64,000 nucleotides of DNA from Clostridium sp. BSD9I1 (GCF_900185645.1 NZ_FYAM01000004.1:124001-188000); one strand, 5' to 3'; counted from the stretch's first letter, positions 8,238-17,665 are shown. The notes: generated from the sequence alone by a model not told the origin. A program made the numbers and translations.

Positions 8238-9117
8238 TAAACAATTTTGAAAGAAAGCCTATATTTTTAGATTTAGATTCATCATTGCTTAAATCAACGG
8301 AGGGAGGCAACTCGGTAGTTTTTAACTCTTCTATAGCTTGTTTTTCTTTGATTAAATCCCTTTGGCCACGTGCCAAATCCTTAAGCTTTATACTAGAACC
8401 TTTAGAGGTTATGACATCTCCAAACCACTTTAAAGCCTTGTCATCCTGAGCTAGTCTTCGATTTAATTCTCCTATGAGATAGATTAAAGTGAACTTGTCC
8501 ATACCGTATATAGGTAAATCTTCATTTAAATAAGCATCTTCAAAACCTTTAAGAGATTCACTTAAGAAAATATTTTCATTTTCCGTATCAGTTTTTAATC
8601 TATACATCCAAGCTATTTTTAAGCAAGTCATAGCTTTTTTGCTGGATTTAGAACCTATTACAATATAATTTAATAAGGCTAGTTTATATCGTTCAATAGC
8701 TATATCTTCATTGTATTCTTCGGGATATTCCCTTCCCTTCCATTTAGATTTAACTTTGGTGATTACGGCATTTACTTGCAGGTCACTTAATCTACCAAAG
8801 TCATTTTTTAACGATGCATATCCGCAATTATCACAAATCCATACATCGTAAAAATACGGATTTATAAGGCTAAATCTCATAAAGAGATCTGAATCTTTCG
8901 AGGCAAGCCTGTAGGAAGAAGTTTTCACAGCTTTAGCTTTAAATACATTGTTGCACACAGGACAGGATACTTCCTTTTCGTAGATATGGGATAATTTGTT
9001 GACTTCCTTTTTTTTATCCTCTACAATTGAAGTATTATTATCTTTTTTATATATATTTATATCGTTTAAGTTATCAAAGCCTAAGCTTTGTAAATCTGAA
9101 AAAATTTTATTACTCAT
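8227..9117 (-). CDS. DUF2225 protein with zinc-ribbon-like cysteines
   Basis: 296 residues from the ATG at 9117, which has GGTGA five bases upstream; an ATG at 9129 is possible but has a poorer ribosome site. Two CxxC pairs (CPVC and CDNC in VWICDNCGYAS) around residues 53 and 95 are typical of DUF2225 and probably bind zinc. The remainder is helical with TPR-like character (WMYRLKTDTENE, ALKWFGDVITSKG). Cytoplasmic, no signal peptide. Function unknown; the family is common in clostridia. It is a single gene, convergent with the sulfur-transfer fusion and divergent from the alarmone synthetase. Confidence 0.88.
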   Translation of the reverse strand: MSNKIFSDLQSLGFDNLNDINIYKKDNNTSIVEDKKKEVNKLSHIYEKEVSCPVCNNVFKAKAVKTSSYRLASKDSDLFMRFSLINPYFYDVWICDNCGYASLKNDFGRLSDLQVNAVITKVKSKWKGREYPEEYNEDIAIERYKLALLNYIVIGSKSSKKAMTCLKIAWMYRLKTDTENENIFLSESLKGFEDAYLNEDLPIYGMDKFTLIYLIGELNRRLAQDDKALKWFGDVITSKGSSIKLKDLARGQRDLIKEKQAIEELKTTELPPSVDLSNDESKSKNIGFLSKLFKKS

Positions 9118-9249
9118 TTTAATCACCATTTAACCCAATATTTTTGTAGTATATATATATTATTATATCAAAAATATTTAAAAGTGTTTTATGAATTCAA
9201 AATTTAGTATAGTATAATTATAAAGAATTAAAAGGAAGGTGGCGTTCAT

Positions 9250-10038
9250 ATGGCTATAAGGGAATGGAAAACTTTTTTAATACCTTATGAACAGGCTGTA
9301 GAAGAGCTAAAAGTTAAGTTTAGAAGTATAAGAACTGAATATAGAAGAAAAAATGAATATTCTCCTATAGAATTTGTAACAGGAAGAGTTAAGGAATTAT
9401 CAAGTATTTTTGAAAAAGCAAATAAATTTGACATACCCTTAGATAAGATAGAATACGAAATGGAAGATATATCTGGTATTAGGGTAATGTGTCAATTTGT
9501 AGATGATATAGAAAAGGTAGTAGGGCTTATACGCCAAAGAAGTGATATGAGAATCATGTATGAAAAGGATTATGTTACTAACGTAAAGGGAAGTGGTTAT
9601 AGAAGTTATCATGTTATTGTAAAATATCCTGTTAATATGGCAGATGGGACAAAGGATATTTTAGCAGAGTTTCAAATAAGGACCTTAGCCATGAACTTTT
9701 GGGCAACTATAGAGCATTCATTAAATTATAAATATAAGCATGATATACCTAAGGAAATAAGAAATAAACTTAAAGTTGCAGCAGACGCAGCATTTCAGCT
9801 AGATCAAAGAATGCTTGAAATAAAGGATGAAATAAAGGATGCTCAAAAAATATTTGAGGTAAAATCTAATATAGTATCAGATATTATGGACAATATCCTA
9901 ATGCTATCATCGCTTGGTAAAACTTCGGAATCTACCAGGTATCAAGTTCAGTTAAATAAACTTGTTGAAGAAGGGGAAGTATCCGAATTAAATAACTTAT
10001 TAAATGCTACAGAAAAAACATTAGATAGATATAAATAA
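9250..10038 (+). CDS. Small alarmone synthetase, RelA/SpoT synthetase domain only (RelQ/SasB type)
   Basis: 262 residues, the usual size for single-domain (p)ppGpp synthetases, with no hydrolase, TGS or ACT domain. Synthetase signatures are DISGIRVMCQF, the YRSYH block (GSGYRSYHVIVKYP) and FQIRTLAMNFWATIEHSLNYK, which corresponds to the catalytic EIQIRT region with Phe replacing Ile. The enzyme transfers pyrophosphate from ATP to GDP or GTP as part of the stringent response. TATAAT at 9213-9218 is a probable -10 box; AAGGAAGGTGG precedes the ATG. Monocistronic, ending in a bidirectional terminator shared with leuS. RelP and RelQ subtypes cannot be separated with certainty by eye. Confidence 0.92.
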   Translation: MAIREWKTFLIPYEQAVEELKVKFRSIRTEYRRKNEYSPIEFVTGRVKELSSIFEKANKFDIPLDKIEYEMEDISGIRVMCQFVDDIEKVVGLIRQRSDMRIMYEKDYVTNVKGSGYRSYHVIVKYPVNMADGTKDILAEFQIRTLAMNFWATIEHSLNYKYKHDIPKEIRNKLKVAADAAFQLDQRMLEIKDEIKDAQKIFEVKSNIVSDIMDNILMLSSLGKTSESTRYQVQLNKLVEEGEVSELNNLLNATEKTLDRYK

Positions 10039-10068
10039 AAATCCCGCTAAAATATTAGCAGGATTTTT
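10038..10068. terminator. Bidirectional terminator between the alarmone synthetase gene and leuS
   Basis: Hairpin AAATCC-C-GCTAA / TTAGC-A-GGATTT with A/T runs on both sides, between convergent genes. Confidence 0.85.
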
Positions 10069-10075
10069 ATTTATA

Positions 10076-12511
10076 TTATTTTACAACTATATTTACAAGT
10101 TTGCCTTTTATAACAATTACTTTAGCTATATTTTTTCCTTCTGTGTTCTTTTGAATTTCATCACAAGTAAGTGCGGCTTCTTTTATGGCATCTTCAGTTA
10201 AATTAGAAGGTACATTTATTCTTGCTTTGATTTTGCCATTTATTTGTATAGCTATTTCAACTTCATCCTTAATTAAAGCTTTAGGATCAAATTCAGGCCA
10301 CTTCTCATTAAATACAGAGAAATCTTTTCCGAAAAGGTCCCATTGCTCTTCTCCAAAGTGAGGAGCAAATGATGATATAAGTTTTATAAAGTCAAGTATA
10401 CATTCTTTTAAGAAAGAAGCATTTTTACTTTCTTCACTTAAATATTTAGATAAAGCATTTGTAAACTCCATAAGTCTTGCTATACAAGTATTAAACTGCA
10501 TTTTTTCCACATCTTCTGTTATAGACTTAATAGTGGAATGTCTTATAAAGTTTAATTCCTTTTCAGTTTTATCTACAGTATTTTTATCATTTATAGGGTT
10601 TTGGATATATTCTCTAGAAGAACCTAGTATTCTTTCAACTCTATCTATAAATCTTGCTACAGATTTAATTCCATCGTCACTCCATGCTCCGCCTTCAGTA
10701 TAATCAAAACCAAACATTAAATACATTCTAAACACATCTGCACCAAATTCAGTTATATAATCATCAGGTGAAATTGTGTTTCCTTTAGACTTACTCATTT
10801 TTTGTCCATCAGGTCCAAGTATAAGGCCTTGATGAGTTAAGGATGTAAATGGTTCATCAAAGTTTAAATAGCCCATATCTCTAAGTGCCTTTGTAATAAA
10901 TCTAGCATATAAAAGATGCATGCAAGCATGTTCAGGGCCTCCTACATACTTATCCACAGGAAGTATTTCGTTAATCATTTCAGAATTAAAAGCTTCTTTA
11001 TCATTTTTATTATCTGCATATCTTAAGTAATACCAAGAAGAACATACAAATGTATCCAAAGTATCTGCTTCTCTCTTTGCATGACCACCGCATACTGGGC
11101 AAGTAGTATTTATAAATTCCTCTGATTTAGCAAGAGGAGATTTACCATCTGGAGCAAATTCAACGTCATATGGCAGCTTTACTGGTAGCTGATCTTCAGG
11201 TACTGGGACAGTTCCGCACTTATCACAATGTATCATTGGAATAGGTGTACCCCAATATCTTTGACGAGATACAAGCCAGTCTCTTAATCTATAGTTTATT
11301 TTTTCTGAGCCTAATTTTTTGTCTTCAAGCTTTTTAACAATAGCGCTTCTTGCTTCTTCAGAATTTATTCCATTGAATTCTTCACTATTTATCATAGTTC
11401 CTGGGTCTGTATAAGGAAGATCTCCGCCATCTACAACTCTTTCAATTGGAAGATTGTATTTAGTTGCAAAAGCAAAATCTCTTTCATCATGAGCTGGAAC
11501 GGCCATAACTGCACCAGTACCATAGGTATTTAATACGTAATCTCCAACCCAAATAGGAACCTTGCGTCCATTTACAGGATTTATAGCATAAGAACCAGTA
11601 AATACTCCTGTTTTTTCTCTAGTTATGGATTGTCTTTCTATATCAGATTGTTTTTTAGTTTCATCTTTATATGCTTCTACCTGTTCTTTATATTCATTTG
11701 TAGTAACCTTATCCACTAGTTCGTTTTCAGGGGCAAGCACCACATAAGTTACACCATACAATGTATCTGCTCTTGTGGTAAATACACTAAACTCTAAATT
11801 AGAGTTATCTATTTTAAAGTTAACTTCAGCTCCTGTAGATCTTCCAATCCAGTGTTTTTGCATTGATTTTGTTTTTTCAGGCCAATCTAGGGTATCAAGC
11901 TTTTCTAAAAGCTCATCTGCATAATCTGTAATTTTTAAGAACCATTGAGTTAAGTTCTTTTTTGTAACCTCTGTACTGCATCTTTCGCAGCTGCCATCAA
12001 CAACCTGCTCATTTGCAAGAACAGTATTACAGCTAGGGCACCAATTAACAGGAGCTTTTTTTCTGTAAGCAAGACCCTTTTCATATAACTTTAAAAATAA
12101 CCATTGGTTCCATTTGTAGTAATCTTCTTTACAAGTTATAACCTCATTTTCCCAGTTAAACATTGCTCCCATAGCTTTTAGTTGCTTTTCCATGGTTTCA
12201 ATGTTTTTCATTGTGGAATCATAAGGATGTATTCCTGTTTTTATAGCAAAGTTTTCTGCAGGAAGACCAAAGGCGTCAAAACCCATAGGTTGAAATACAT
12301 TATATCCTTGCATTTTTTTAACTCTTGCCCATGAATCTACAGGTCCGTAATTGAACCAGTGTCCCGCATGAAGTTTACTTCCAGATGGATAAGAAAACAT
12401 TTCAAGAACATAAAGCTTTTTTCCAGGATTATTTTTATCGAATTTATATAGTTTTGATTCTTCCCACTTTTTTTGCCACTTTTCATCAATTTTTGTGCTG
12501 TAGTTAGCCAT
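10076..12511 (-). CDS. leuS: Leucyl-tRNA synthetase
   Basis: 811 residues, normal for bacterial LeuRS. The class I HIGH-like motif is HAGHW ([11 protein letters not shown]), the zinc-binding insertion has CPSC...CERC, the CP1 editing domain is present ([32 protein letters not shown]), and KMSKS is intact ([10 protein letters not shown]). It charges tRNA-Leu in the cytoplasm. A leucine T-box leader directly upstream indicates induction when uncharged tRNA-Leu accumulates. The gene is alone in its transcript. Nothing unusual is seen. Confidence 0.98.
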   Translation of the reverse strand: MANYSTKIDEKWQKKWEESKLYKFDKNNPGKKLYVLEMFSYPSGSKLHAGHWFNYGPVDSWARVKKMQGYNVFQPMGFDAFGLPAENFAIKTGIHPYDSTMKNIETMEKQLKAMGAMFNWENEVITCKEDYYKWNQWLFLKLYEKGLAYRKKAPVNWCPSCNTVLANEQVVDGSCERCSTEVTKKNLTQWFLKITDYADELLEKLDTLDWPEKTKSMQKHWIGRSTGAEVNFKIDNSNLEFSVFTTRADTLYGVTYVVLAPENELVDKVTTNEYKEQVEAYKDETKKQSDIERQSITREKTGVFTGSYAINPVNGRKVPIWVGDYVLNTYGTGAVMAVPAHDERDFAFATKYNLPIERVVDGGDLPYTDPGTMINSEEFNGINSEEARSAIVKKLEDKKLGSEKINYRLRDWLVSRQRYWGTPIPMIHCDKCGTVPVPEDQLPVKLPYDVEFAPDGKSPLAKSEEFINTTCPVCGGHAKREADTLDTFVCSSWYYLRYADNKNDKEAFNSEMINEILPVDKYVGGPEHACMHLLYARFITKALRDMGYLNFDEPFTSLTHQGLILGPDGQKMSKSKGNTISPDDYITEFGADVFRMYLMFGFDYTEGGAWSDDGIKSVARFIDRVERILGSSREYIQNPINDKNTVDKTEKELNFIRHSTIKSITEDVEKMQFNTCIARLMEFTNALSKYLSEESKNASFLKECILDFIKLISSFAPHFGEEQWDLFGKDFSVFNEKWPEFDPKALIKDEVEIAIQINGKIKARINVPSNLTEDAIKEAALTCDEIQKNTEGKNIAKVIVIKGKLVNIVVK

Positions 12512-12563
12512 ATATTATCGCTCCCTTTAATTTGAATTTTATATATATATTTATTTATAAAAC

Positions 12564-12602
12564 AAAAAACCTTCGTCTCTTAATAAAAGAGACGAAGGTT
12601 TA
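12564..12602 (-). terminator. T-box attenuator terminator of leuS
   Basis: On the minus strand, stem CCTTCGTCTCT/AGAGACGAAGG followed by a T run (the A run at 12564-12569 on the plus strand). It competes with the T-box antiterminator. Confidence 0.9.
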
Positions 12603-12803
12603 AACTCCGCGGTACCACTCTATTTAAAGCTAAAGATTAGCTTTCACTTAAAATTTTAACGGAATAACCGTATCTGTTTTTCTACAGATAAGCTCCCAAG
12701 GCGAGTTCATAATTCATTACTACTGTTTTACACCACACAACAGCTCGCTAAAAGTAATAAAATTACTACTACTCCTGTTCAAAGCCTTTAAATATAAAAT
12801 TTT
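12564..12803 (-). ncRNA. Leucine T-box leader of leuS
   Basis: On the minus strand the canonical T-box sequence GAGTGGTACCGCGGAG lies at about 12604-12620; its UGGU pairs with ACCA, matching the A73 discriminator of tRNA-Leu. Stem I ends in TATGAACTCGCC, giving CUC (Leu) as specifier codon. The leader lies between a consensus promoter and leuS and ends in an attenuator hairpin. Confidence 0.95.
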
Positions 12804-12808
12804 ATTAA

Positions 12809-12837
12809 ATTTTATACTAAATAGATTTTAATGTCAA
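12809..12837 (-). promoter_or_regulatory. sigma-A promoter of the leuS leader
   Basis: Minus strand: TTGACA (12837-12832), 17-base spacer, TAAAAT (12814-12809). Confidence 0.7.
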
Positions 12838-12857
12838 TACCTATAAAGTTATAAAAG

Positions 12858-12884
12858 AAGAACTCTTGATTAACAAGAGTTCTT
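12858..12884 (-). terminator. Terminator after tRNA-Gln
   Basis: Minus strand hairpin AAGAACTCTTG/CAAGAGTTCTT immediately after the tRNA CCA end, followed by CTTTTAT. Confidence 0.75.
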
Positions 12885-12885
12885 A

Positions 12886-12961
12886 TGGCTGCCCATGCTG
12901 GACTCGAACCAACAGGATGCCTGCTCCAGAGGCAGGTGCCTTACCATTTGGCTAATGGGCA
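12886..12961 (-). tRNA. tRNA-Gln (anticodon CUG)
   Basis: 76 nt with encoded CCA. The acceptor stem TGCCCAT pairs with ATGGGCA; the anticodon arm is CCTGC-CTCTGGA-GCAGG, which puts CTG at positions 34-36 and decodes CAG; the T arm contains GGTTCGAGTCC. Discriminator G73 agrees with bacterial tRNA-Gln. Confidence 0.92.
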
Positions 12962-13002
12962 TTATATCTATTTTTTTGTCGACCATATTGTCGACATTTA
13001 TT

Positions 13003-13030
13003 ATTATATCAAATTATTAAAATGTGTCAA
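13003..13030 (-). promoter_or_regulatory. Promoter of tRNA-Gln
   Basis: Minus strand: TTGACA (13030-13025), 16-base spacer, TATAAT (13008-13003). Two GTCGAC hexamers (12978-12983 and 12990-12995) lie between the -10 box and the tRNA. Confidence 0.75.
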
Positions 13031-13037
13031 CAGTTTT

Positions 13038-13556
13038 TTATAAGTTTCTTAGAAGTTTTGTCTTAACATAATGTATTGCATAAGTTAACACATAGTCATA
13101 AAAATAGAAGGCTATTTCTAAGGCTATAATAAAAAGAGGTATAGGCAATTTGATTTTAGTTAAATCAACTTCTCCTAAAAATAAGAATTTGTATAAAAGA
13201 TAACACAAAAATAAGCACAAATTAAAAAATAGATATTTTAAAAGCCATTCTAGCTTTGAATTTCTAATTCTTTCTATAAGAAATTTTATAATTCCATAGG
13301 TTCCAAAGAAAATAATATATAAAATAACTTGACCTCTAAGTCCTAGCAATAAAAAACTTATAATTGAAGTAGCAATGTAAACAGTAATAGTATTTTGTAA
13401 ACTTGTAGATATTAAAGCTACAGGAGTTAAGGAGGAAGCTATTCCTAATATAAAAATTTTATTTGTAGGTATTATGGTGCTTAAGTATATTAATAAAACA
13501 CCAAGGGCTGTGAGTAGGCCTCCTTTTGATATATGAGAACTTTTCAAAGTCATCAT
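13038..13556 (-). CDS. Small polytopic membrane protein of unknown function
   Basis: 172 residues with about five hydrophobic segments (for example GLLTALGVLLIYLSTIIP and VILYIIFFGTYGIIKFLI). I do not recognise a catalytic motif; the overall pattern is reminiscent of small ECF-type or DUF2232-like membrane proteins, but that is weak. On the minus strand AGGAG lies directly against ATGATG, so the true start may be the in-frame TTG at 13547, which has a better-spaced ribosome site. It is the last gene of the apparent CYTH-DUF5685-DnaJ operon, 31 bases after the DnaJ-like gene, which hints at a shared role. Confidence 0.7.
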   Translation of the reverse strand: MMTLKSSHISKGGLLTALGVLLIYLSTIIPTNKIFILGIASSLTPVALISTSLQNTITVYIATSIISFLLLGLRGQVILYIIFFGTYGIIKFLIERIRNSKLEWLLKYLFFNLCLFLCYLLYKFLFLGEVDLTKIKLPIPLFIIALEIAFYFYDYVLTYAIHYVKTKLLRNL

Positions 13557-13587
13557 CTCCTAATTTTAACTTGTTATGGGTGCTAAA

Positions 13588-14193
13588 TTAGCAACAGCTA
13601 ATTAAATCTCCACCCAAACATTCGCAGCAGCAGTCAGCACAATAAAGTTTCAGGCATAAGTCACCCATACCATTATCATTTCTTCTAGTGGAATAATAAG
13701 GTTCCCTATAAGAGTTATTCATACTATTGATACGATTTAGGGCTTCTCTATATTCTGAATTTGAAGGGTCCATGTTACAAGCATTTCGAATATATTGATA
13801 AGAGGAATCATGCCAACCCTTTCTTAAGTATACAAGTCCCATAAGGTAATTCCATTCTGCATTTCTTACATTGATATTTTCTAGCTTTTGTTGAGCAGAA
13901 TTAAAGTTGCCATTTTGTATATCCATTCTTATACTATTATAATCGCTGTAATTATTAGAATTAGAAGAGTTGTAATTATTATTAGAGCCACTATATGAAG
14001 TACTTTGACCGTTTTTCATAAGATAATCATAAGCTTCATTCAGTTCTCGCATCTTTTCTTCAGCTAAGTCCTTTAAAGGATTATTACCATATTGATCTGG
14101 ATGATATTTTTTTGCCTGTTCTCTATAAGCTTTTTTTATTTCTTCCTGAGAGGCTCCTTGTTTAATACCTAACACTTCATAGGGATTTCTCAT
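13588..14193 (-). CDS. J-domain protein with TPR-like middle and Cys-rich tail
   Basis: 201 residues from the ATG at 14193; an upstream in-frame ATG at 14235 lies far inside the previous gene and lacks a good ribosome site. Residues 1-65 are a J domain with the H31-P32-D33 motif that stimulates an Hsp70 ATPase. Residues ~70-105 are Ser/Asn/Tyr-rich and probably flexible. About 105-170 resembles TPR repeats ([37 protein letters not shown]). The last 24 residues hold eight cysteines ([12 protein letters not shown]...SCC), suggesting metal binding or lipid/thiol modification. It overlaps the DUF5685 gene by 17 bases. It is not the general chaperone DnaJ, which has a different zinc domain. Confidence 0.88.
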   Translation of the reverse strand: MRNPYEVLGIKQGASQEEIKKAYREQAKKYHPDQYGNNPLKDLAEEKMRELNEAYDYLMKNGQSTSYSGSNNNYNSSNSNNYSDYNSIRMDIQNGNFNSAQQKLENINVRNAEWNYLMGLVYLRKGWHDSSYQYIRNACNMDPSNSEYREALNRINSMNNSYREPYYSTRRNDNGMGDLCLKLYCADCCCECLGGDLISCC

Positions 14194-15058
14194 TTTCAAA
14201 AACACTCCTTTTAAAAACCTTGTTAATTTTTTCAATCATTCCTAATTGCAATATGTTATAAAGTAAATCATAATTTCTTTTTATAGGTAGCTTATCTAAT
14301 AAGTAAGTACAAGTTCTTCCACAACTTAATAATGTAAATTCTATCCTATTTTCAATAGCCTCTTTAAAGTGTTCATAATTTAAATTGTCAGTATTTAACA
14401 CTGAACTTATTGCATTAAACTTATTATTTTCCATATCCTTTTGTAAATCATCAAATGCATCTATTACATAAATCCATTTGCCTAAATTATATCCGAATTC
14501 TTGCATGTGTTTTTTTATGACTTTATCAGTTATAGTATATGATAAAAGGTAAGCTGTAAGCTCTCCAAATGGGTGACATAATGAATCTAATGTATGTTTT
14601 TGGGCACTTTTTTCCATATTGTAAAGTTCTTGCAGCTTATCCCTTGTAAAATCTGTGATTTCTTTATAATTATTAAAATATTTTTTCAAATAATATTTTA
14701 GCATAACAGAAGATAGCTTACTTTTAATACTTTTATCATCTTGTACATTATCTAAAAGTTTAAAATAAAACAGCATAACATTACAATAAGCTGCATAATT
14801 TAGAGCATCATTATCGATTATAAATAATTTCTTTTGTACAGGATGAACAACACAATGTTCTCTAGTGCTGATTATAGTATCTTCTTTTAAGGAATCCAAT
14901 AAAATGCCTAAGAAGGTCATATCATAATTTAAAGACATTCTTGGAATATTTCCACAGTTATTTTTAATTGCTTTGCACAATCCGCAATAATAAGCTTTGA
15001 ATTTTTCAAAATCCTTTATCTTAAGTTCCATTTTACAAGGAGTAACATAACCAAACAT
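14177..15058 (-). CDS. DUF5685-family protein
   Basis: 293 residues, cytoplasmic, mostly helical. The start [20 protein letters not shown] and [14 protein letters not shown] are what I recall of DUF5685. Other notable residues are LCHPFGE near 160 and an acid-rich [12 protein letters not shown] near 200, which superficially recalls the Asp-rich helix of isoprenoid-synthase folds; I do not claim that activity. The conserved CxxC and HC/CHPFG cysteines suggest metal or thiol chemistry. AAAGGA lies seven bases before the ATG, inside the end of the CYTH gene (one-base gap). The DnaJ-like gene overlaps its 3' end, so the two are tightly coupled. Confidence 0.8.
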   Translation of the reverse strand: MFGYVTPCKMELKIKDFEKFKAYYCGLCKAIKNNCGNIPRMSLNYDMTFLGILLDSLKEDTIISTREHCVVHPVQKKLFIIDNDALNYAAYCNVMLFYFKLLDNVQDDKSIKSKLSSVMLKYYLKKYFNNYKEITDFTRDKLQELYNMEKSAQKHTLDSLCHPFGELTAYLLSYTITDKVIKKHMQEFGYNLGKWIYVIDAFDDLQKDMENNKFNAISSVLNTDNLNYEHFKEAIENRIEFTLLSCGRTCTYLLDKLPIKRNYDLLYNILQLGMIEKINKVFKRSVFENEKSL

Positions 15059-15059
15059 A

Positions 15060-15608
15060 TTATAATCCTTTTCTTTGTTTAAATAATTCTATTAGTTCAT
15101 ATATACTTTTGGATGTGGTATCTTCCATAGTATAACCTAAAGTTTTAACTACTTCTTCTATTTCTTCAGAAGTTTGAGCTTCAATTTCTATATAAGGAAA
15201 AGGGCAAAAGCTTTCTTCATTAATATCTATTTCAATTAAAGCATTTTTATATTTATAACTTTCTCTATACTTTTTTATGCTTTGAGTAAGTTCAAGCCCT
15301 AAAGCTTTTAATATAGCTTTTCCTTCTTCACCACTCATTATTTCAACTTCATTTTCATCCATCACCTTAAATTTTTCGCTAGAACTTAAGGTTTTTACAG
15401 TTAAATAAAAGTTAGTAGAGTTCCTAAGTAGGTCTTCTACAGTGCGTATTCGTGCATAGCCATGTTCTTTTAATAAAGTTTTATCTGGAAAATCAAACAA
15501 ATCATTTATTTGATTTTCTTCTTTTACTTTTGAGCAATTTAAAACTTTTAATTTATTTCTTAGTTCATTTAAATTTATATCAAGTATCTTAACTTCTAGT
15601 TCCTTCAA
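15060..15608 (-). CDS. CYTH-domain protein (class IV adenylate cyclase / triphosphatase-like)
   Basis: 182 residues from the TTG at 15608, which has AGGAG eight bases upstream; the GTG at 15617 overlaps that ribosome site and is rejected. The CYTH signature ELEVK opens the protein, followed by YARIRTVED, FYLTVKT, ALIEIDI and FPYIEIEAQT, the paired charged strands of the tunnel fold that bind a triphosphate and divalent metal. Members are inorganic triphosphatases, thiamine triphosphatases or class IV adenylate cyclases; sequence alone does not decide. It leads a minus-strand operon with DUF5685, the J-domain protein and a membrane protein. Confidence 0.87.
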   Translation of the reverse strand: MKELEVKILDINLNELRNKLKVLNCSKVKEENQINDLFDFPDKTLLKEHGYARIRTVEDLLRNSTNFYLTVKTLSSSEKFKVMDENEVEIMSGEEGKAILKALGLELTQSIKKYRESYKYKNALIEIDINEESFCPFPYIEIEAQTSEEIEEVVKTLGYTMEDTTSKSIYELIELFKQRKGL

Positions 15609-15778
15609 TATAATCACTCCTTATAAATAAGATTATATCATAATTTATTACAATTAAATATTTTAAAACAAAGTAAATAAAGGAACTTATGCTAATAAAA
15701 TATACAAATATTAAAATAAAATAAGGACAAAATATATAACGTCGGAGGAAATTTAAAAAAGTTTAAGGAGGAATACTT

Positions 15779-15985
15779 ATGAATATGGGAAGTAAACAAA
15801 TAGAAGAAAATAACTTAAGAGCTATTAAAGATGAACTTAATTATGAAGCATTAATGAATAAAAAGTTTAATTTATATGCTCAGTATTGCACAGATGAACA
15901 CTTAAAAGAACTATGTCATCAATCAGCAGCAGTTCACAAGCAAAATTTTAGTGATTTAAGATCTTATTTAGAATCTCATCAATAA
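15779..15985 (+). CDS. Small spore-coat-associated protein (CotF-like, short)
   Basis: 68 residues, helical, rich in Glu/Asn/Gln (DELNYEALMNKKFNLYAQYC). This resembles the N-terminal half of the ferritin-like CotF fold, and the gene sits 34 bases before a clearer CotF-type gene. Strong AAGGAGGA ribosome site. The upstream region is AT-rich with no clear sigma-A promoter, which would fit a sporulation sigma factor, but I cannot identify its boxes. It may form a coat subunit with its neighbour. Confidence 0.72.
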   Translation: MNMGSKQIEENNLRAIKDELNYEALMNKKFNLYAQYCTDEHLKELCHQSAAVHKQNFSDLRSYLESHQ

Positions 15986-16019
15986 ATAAAATTTAAAATA
16001 AATTTAGGAGGTAATTTAT

Positions 16020-16298
16020 ATGCATACTTCACCAAATTTAACTGAAAAAGAATTAATGCAGGATCTTTTAGCTACAGAAAAACAAGTAGTTTCATCTTAT
16101 AGTACAATGATTACAGAAACCTCTTGTCCTAATCTAAGGGCAGTACTTGTTAATAATTTTAAAAATGTAGAGGGAACACAATATAAAGTTTTTGATGCTA
16201 TGAAACAAAAGGGGTGGTATCAAACTAAAGATGCTGCTCAAAATGAAGTTCAACAAGTAAAAAGTCAAGCTTCACAGATGCAACAAGAATTGAGATAA
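16020..16298 (+). CDS. CotF-family spore coat protein
   Basis: 92 residues. LTEKELMQDLLATEKQVVSS, and later NFKNVEGTQYKVFDAMKQKG with WYQTKDAA, match the Coat_F family: two helices of a ferritin-like bundle ending in a Gln-rich tail. These proteins are deposited on the forespore coat. AGGAGG precedes the ATG. It forms a two-gene unit with the 68-residue protein upstream and ends in a strong terminator. Confidence 0.88.
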   Translation: MHTSPNLTEKELMQDLLATEKQVVSSYSTMITETSCPNLRAVLVNNFKNVEGTQYKVFDAMKQKGWYQTKDAAQNEVQQVKSQASQMQQELR

Positions 16299-16310
16299 TA
16301 TAAAAGGAAA

Positions 16311-16338
16311 GCTCGCATTATATGGCGAGCTTTTTTTT
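16311..16338 (+). terminator. Terminator after the CotF pair
   Basis: GCTCGC (16311-16316) / GCGAGC (16325-16330) followed by eight T. Confidence 0.92.
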
Positions 16339-16535
16339 ATGTAATATTTATAAGGATTTACGACTTAGTATATATTGATATAATATTGAAAAGATTACAA
16401 ATTTTATTTATTATAGTAATATACCGTTTTACTTTATTTCTACAGAAATTGAGGTGAATTGACAATTATTTAAGGATACTTAATAATTAATGGGGAATAC
16501 GTACTTATAATTATTTTATTTATGGAGGGTTTAAA

Positions 16536-17570
16536 GTGGATTATATAAGTGAGGTAAACATAAATGAAGCGATAATACATGTATTGGATAACAACGCGGA
16601 TGAACCTATATTGAATGAACAAAGATTAACATTAAATGAAGAAGTATATACCTTTCTACTTAAACACATTCAAAGATGCTTAAAGGATGAAGAACTTAAG
16701 TATGCTAAGTTTAAGGAAGAGAGAAATATCATAAAAGAGCTAAGCCAAGAATATTTATCTGCTCAAGGAAATTTCATAGAAGTATCAAAGGAAATAGGGA
16801 GACAATTATTCATATTAATGCAGTCTAATGGGAATATACCTTCCGCAGATCTTATAGTAGTAAGTATATCAACAGAAAGAGGAAATATGATTGGAATTAT
16901 AAAGATGGATTATGTTAAAAATTACACTCATAGTATAAACTTTAATGGAGAAAAAATTGATATAGATATAATTCCAGACCATACAGGACTTCCAGCTAGC
17001 AGTCAAAAGATACAAAAATGTGCATTTATAAAATTTATAGATCCAGAACAAGAGTATGATTTACTAGTTATGGATAAGCAAAAAAAGAATAAAGAAGAAG
17101 AGTATGGCTCCAACTATTTTATAAATAAGTTTTTAGGTTGTAAAATTGTTGAAAATGAAAGGGATATGACCAAAAACTTTGTAAGAGCTGCAGAAGAATG
17201 GACTAGAACAAACTTTAATGAAAATGCAGATAAGGCGGAAAAGGTAAGGAGTTCTATTAAGAAAAAGCTTAAACAAGAAGAAAACTTGAACTTACATGAA
17301 GTAACAGATCATATATTTGGCGAAGACAAAGAAAAAAAAGCAAGTTTTGTGGATTACGTTTCTTCAGAAGGAGTTCAAGATAATATAATATTAGATAGAG
17401 ATTGGATAGAAAAAAAGTTTAAAAGAATAAGATTAAAGATAGATAAGGACATTGATCTTTATATAAACGAACAAGCCTATGATGATATAAATAGATTTCA
17501 AATACATAGGAATGGGGATGGAACTATAGATATTGTTATAAAGGGAGTTGTTAATTATATTGAAAAGTAA
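16536..17570 (+). CDS. Nucleoid-associated protein NdpA/YejK-like
   Basis: 344 residues, soluble, typical length for the 37-kDa nucleoid-associated family. The GTG start has GGAGGG upstream. Family features seen are VNINEAIIHVLDNNADEPI at the N-terminus, SADLIVVSISTERGNMIGIIKMDY, and a charged C-terminal half. Proteins of this family associate with the nucleoid; the exact role is unclear. A TTGACA (16459-16464) with TAATAA at 16481 is a possible promoter. Monocistronic. Confidence 0.87.
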   Translation: MDYISEVNINEAIIHVLDNNADEPILNEQRLTLNEEVYTFLLKHIQRCLKDEELKYAKFKEERNIIKELSQEYLSAQGNFIEVSKEIGRQLFILMQSNGNIPSADLIVVSISTERGNMIGIIKMDYVKNYTHSINFNGEKIDIDIIPDHTGLPASSQKIQKCAFIKFIDPEQEYDLLVMDKQKKNKEEEYGSNYFINKFLGCKIVENERDMTKNFVRAAEEWTRTNFNENADKAEKVRSSIKKKLKQEENLNLHEVTDHIFGEDKEKKASFVDYVSSEGVQDNIILDRDWIEKKFKRIRLKIDKDIDLYINEQAYDDINRFQIHRNGDGTIDIVIKGVVNYIEK

Positions 17571-17640
17571 TATTAGGGGTTAGGAGTAAGGCACTAGGAA
17601 TAAGAATTTAAAAGAATTTCTAGTGCCTAATCTCTGCTCA
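17571..17640. repeat. Imperfect palindromic intergenic element
   Basis: Contains GGCACTAGGAATAAGAATTT and AATTTCTAGTGCC, an inverted repeat with a short loop, preceded by TAGGGGTTAGGAGTAAGG. A second element with a similar lead-in (TTAGGGGTAAGGAACTAGG) and a similar palindrome lies at 35323-35396. Possibly a small dispersed repeat of this genome. Confidence 0.5.
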
Positions 17641-17665
17641 AATAAGAAACAAATAGCTTCAACTT

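Noticed and set aside
13588..14235. Longer start (14235) for the J-domain protein
   Set aside because: It would overlap the DUF5685 gene by about 60 bases and prepend a basic stretch before the normal J-domain start.
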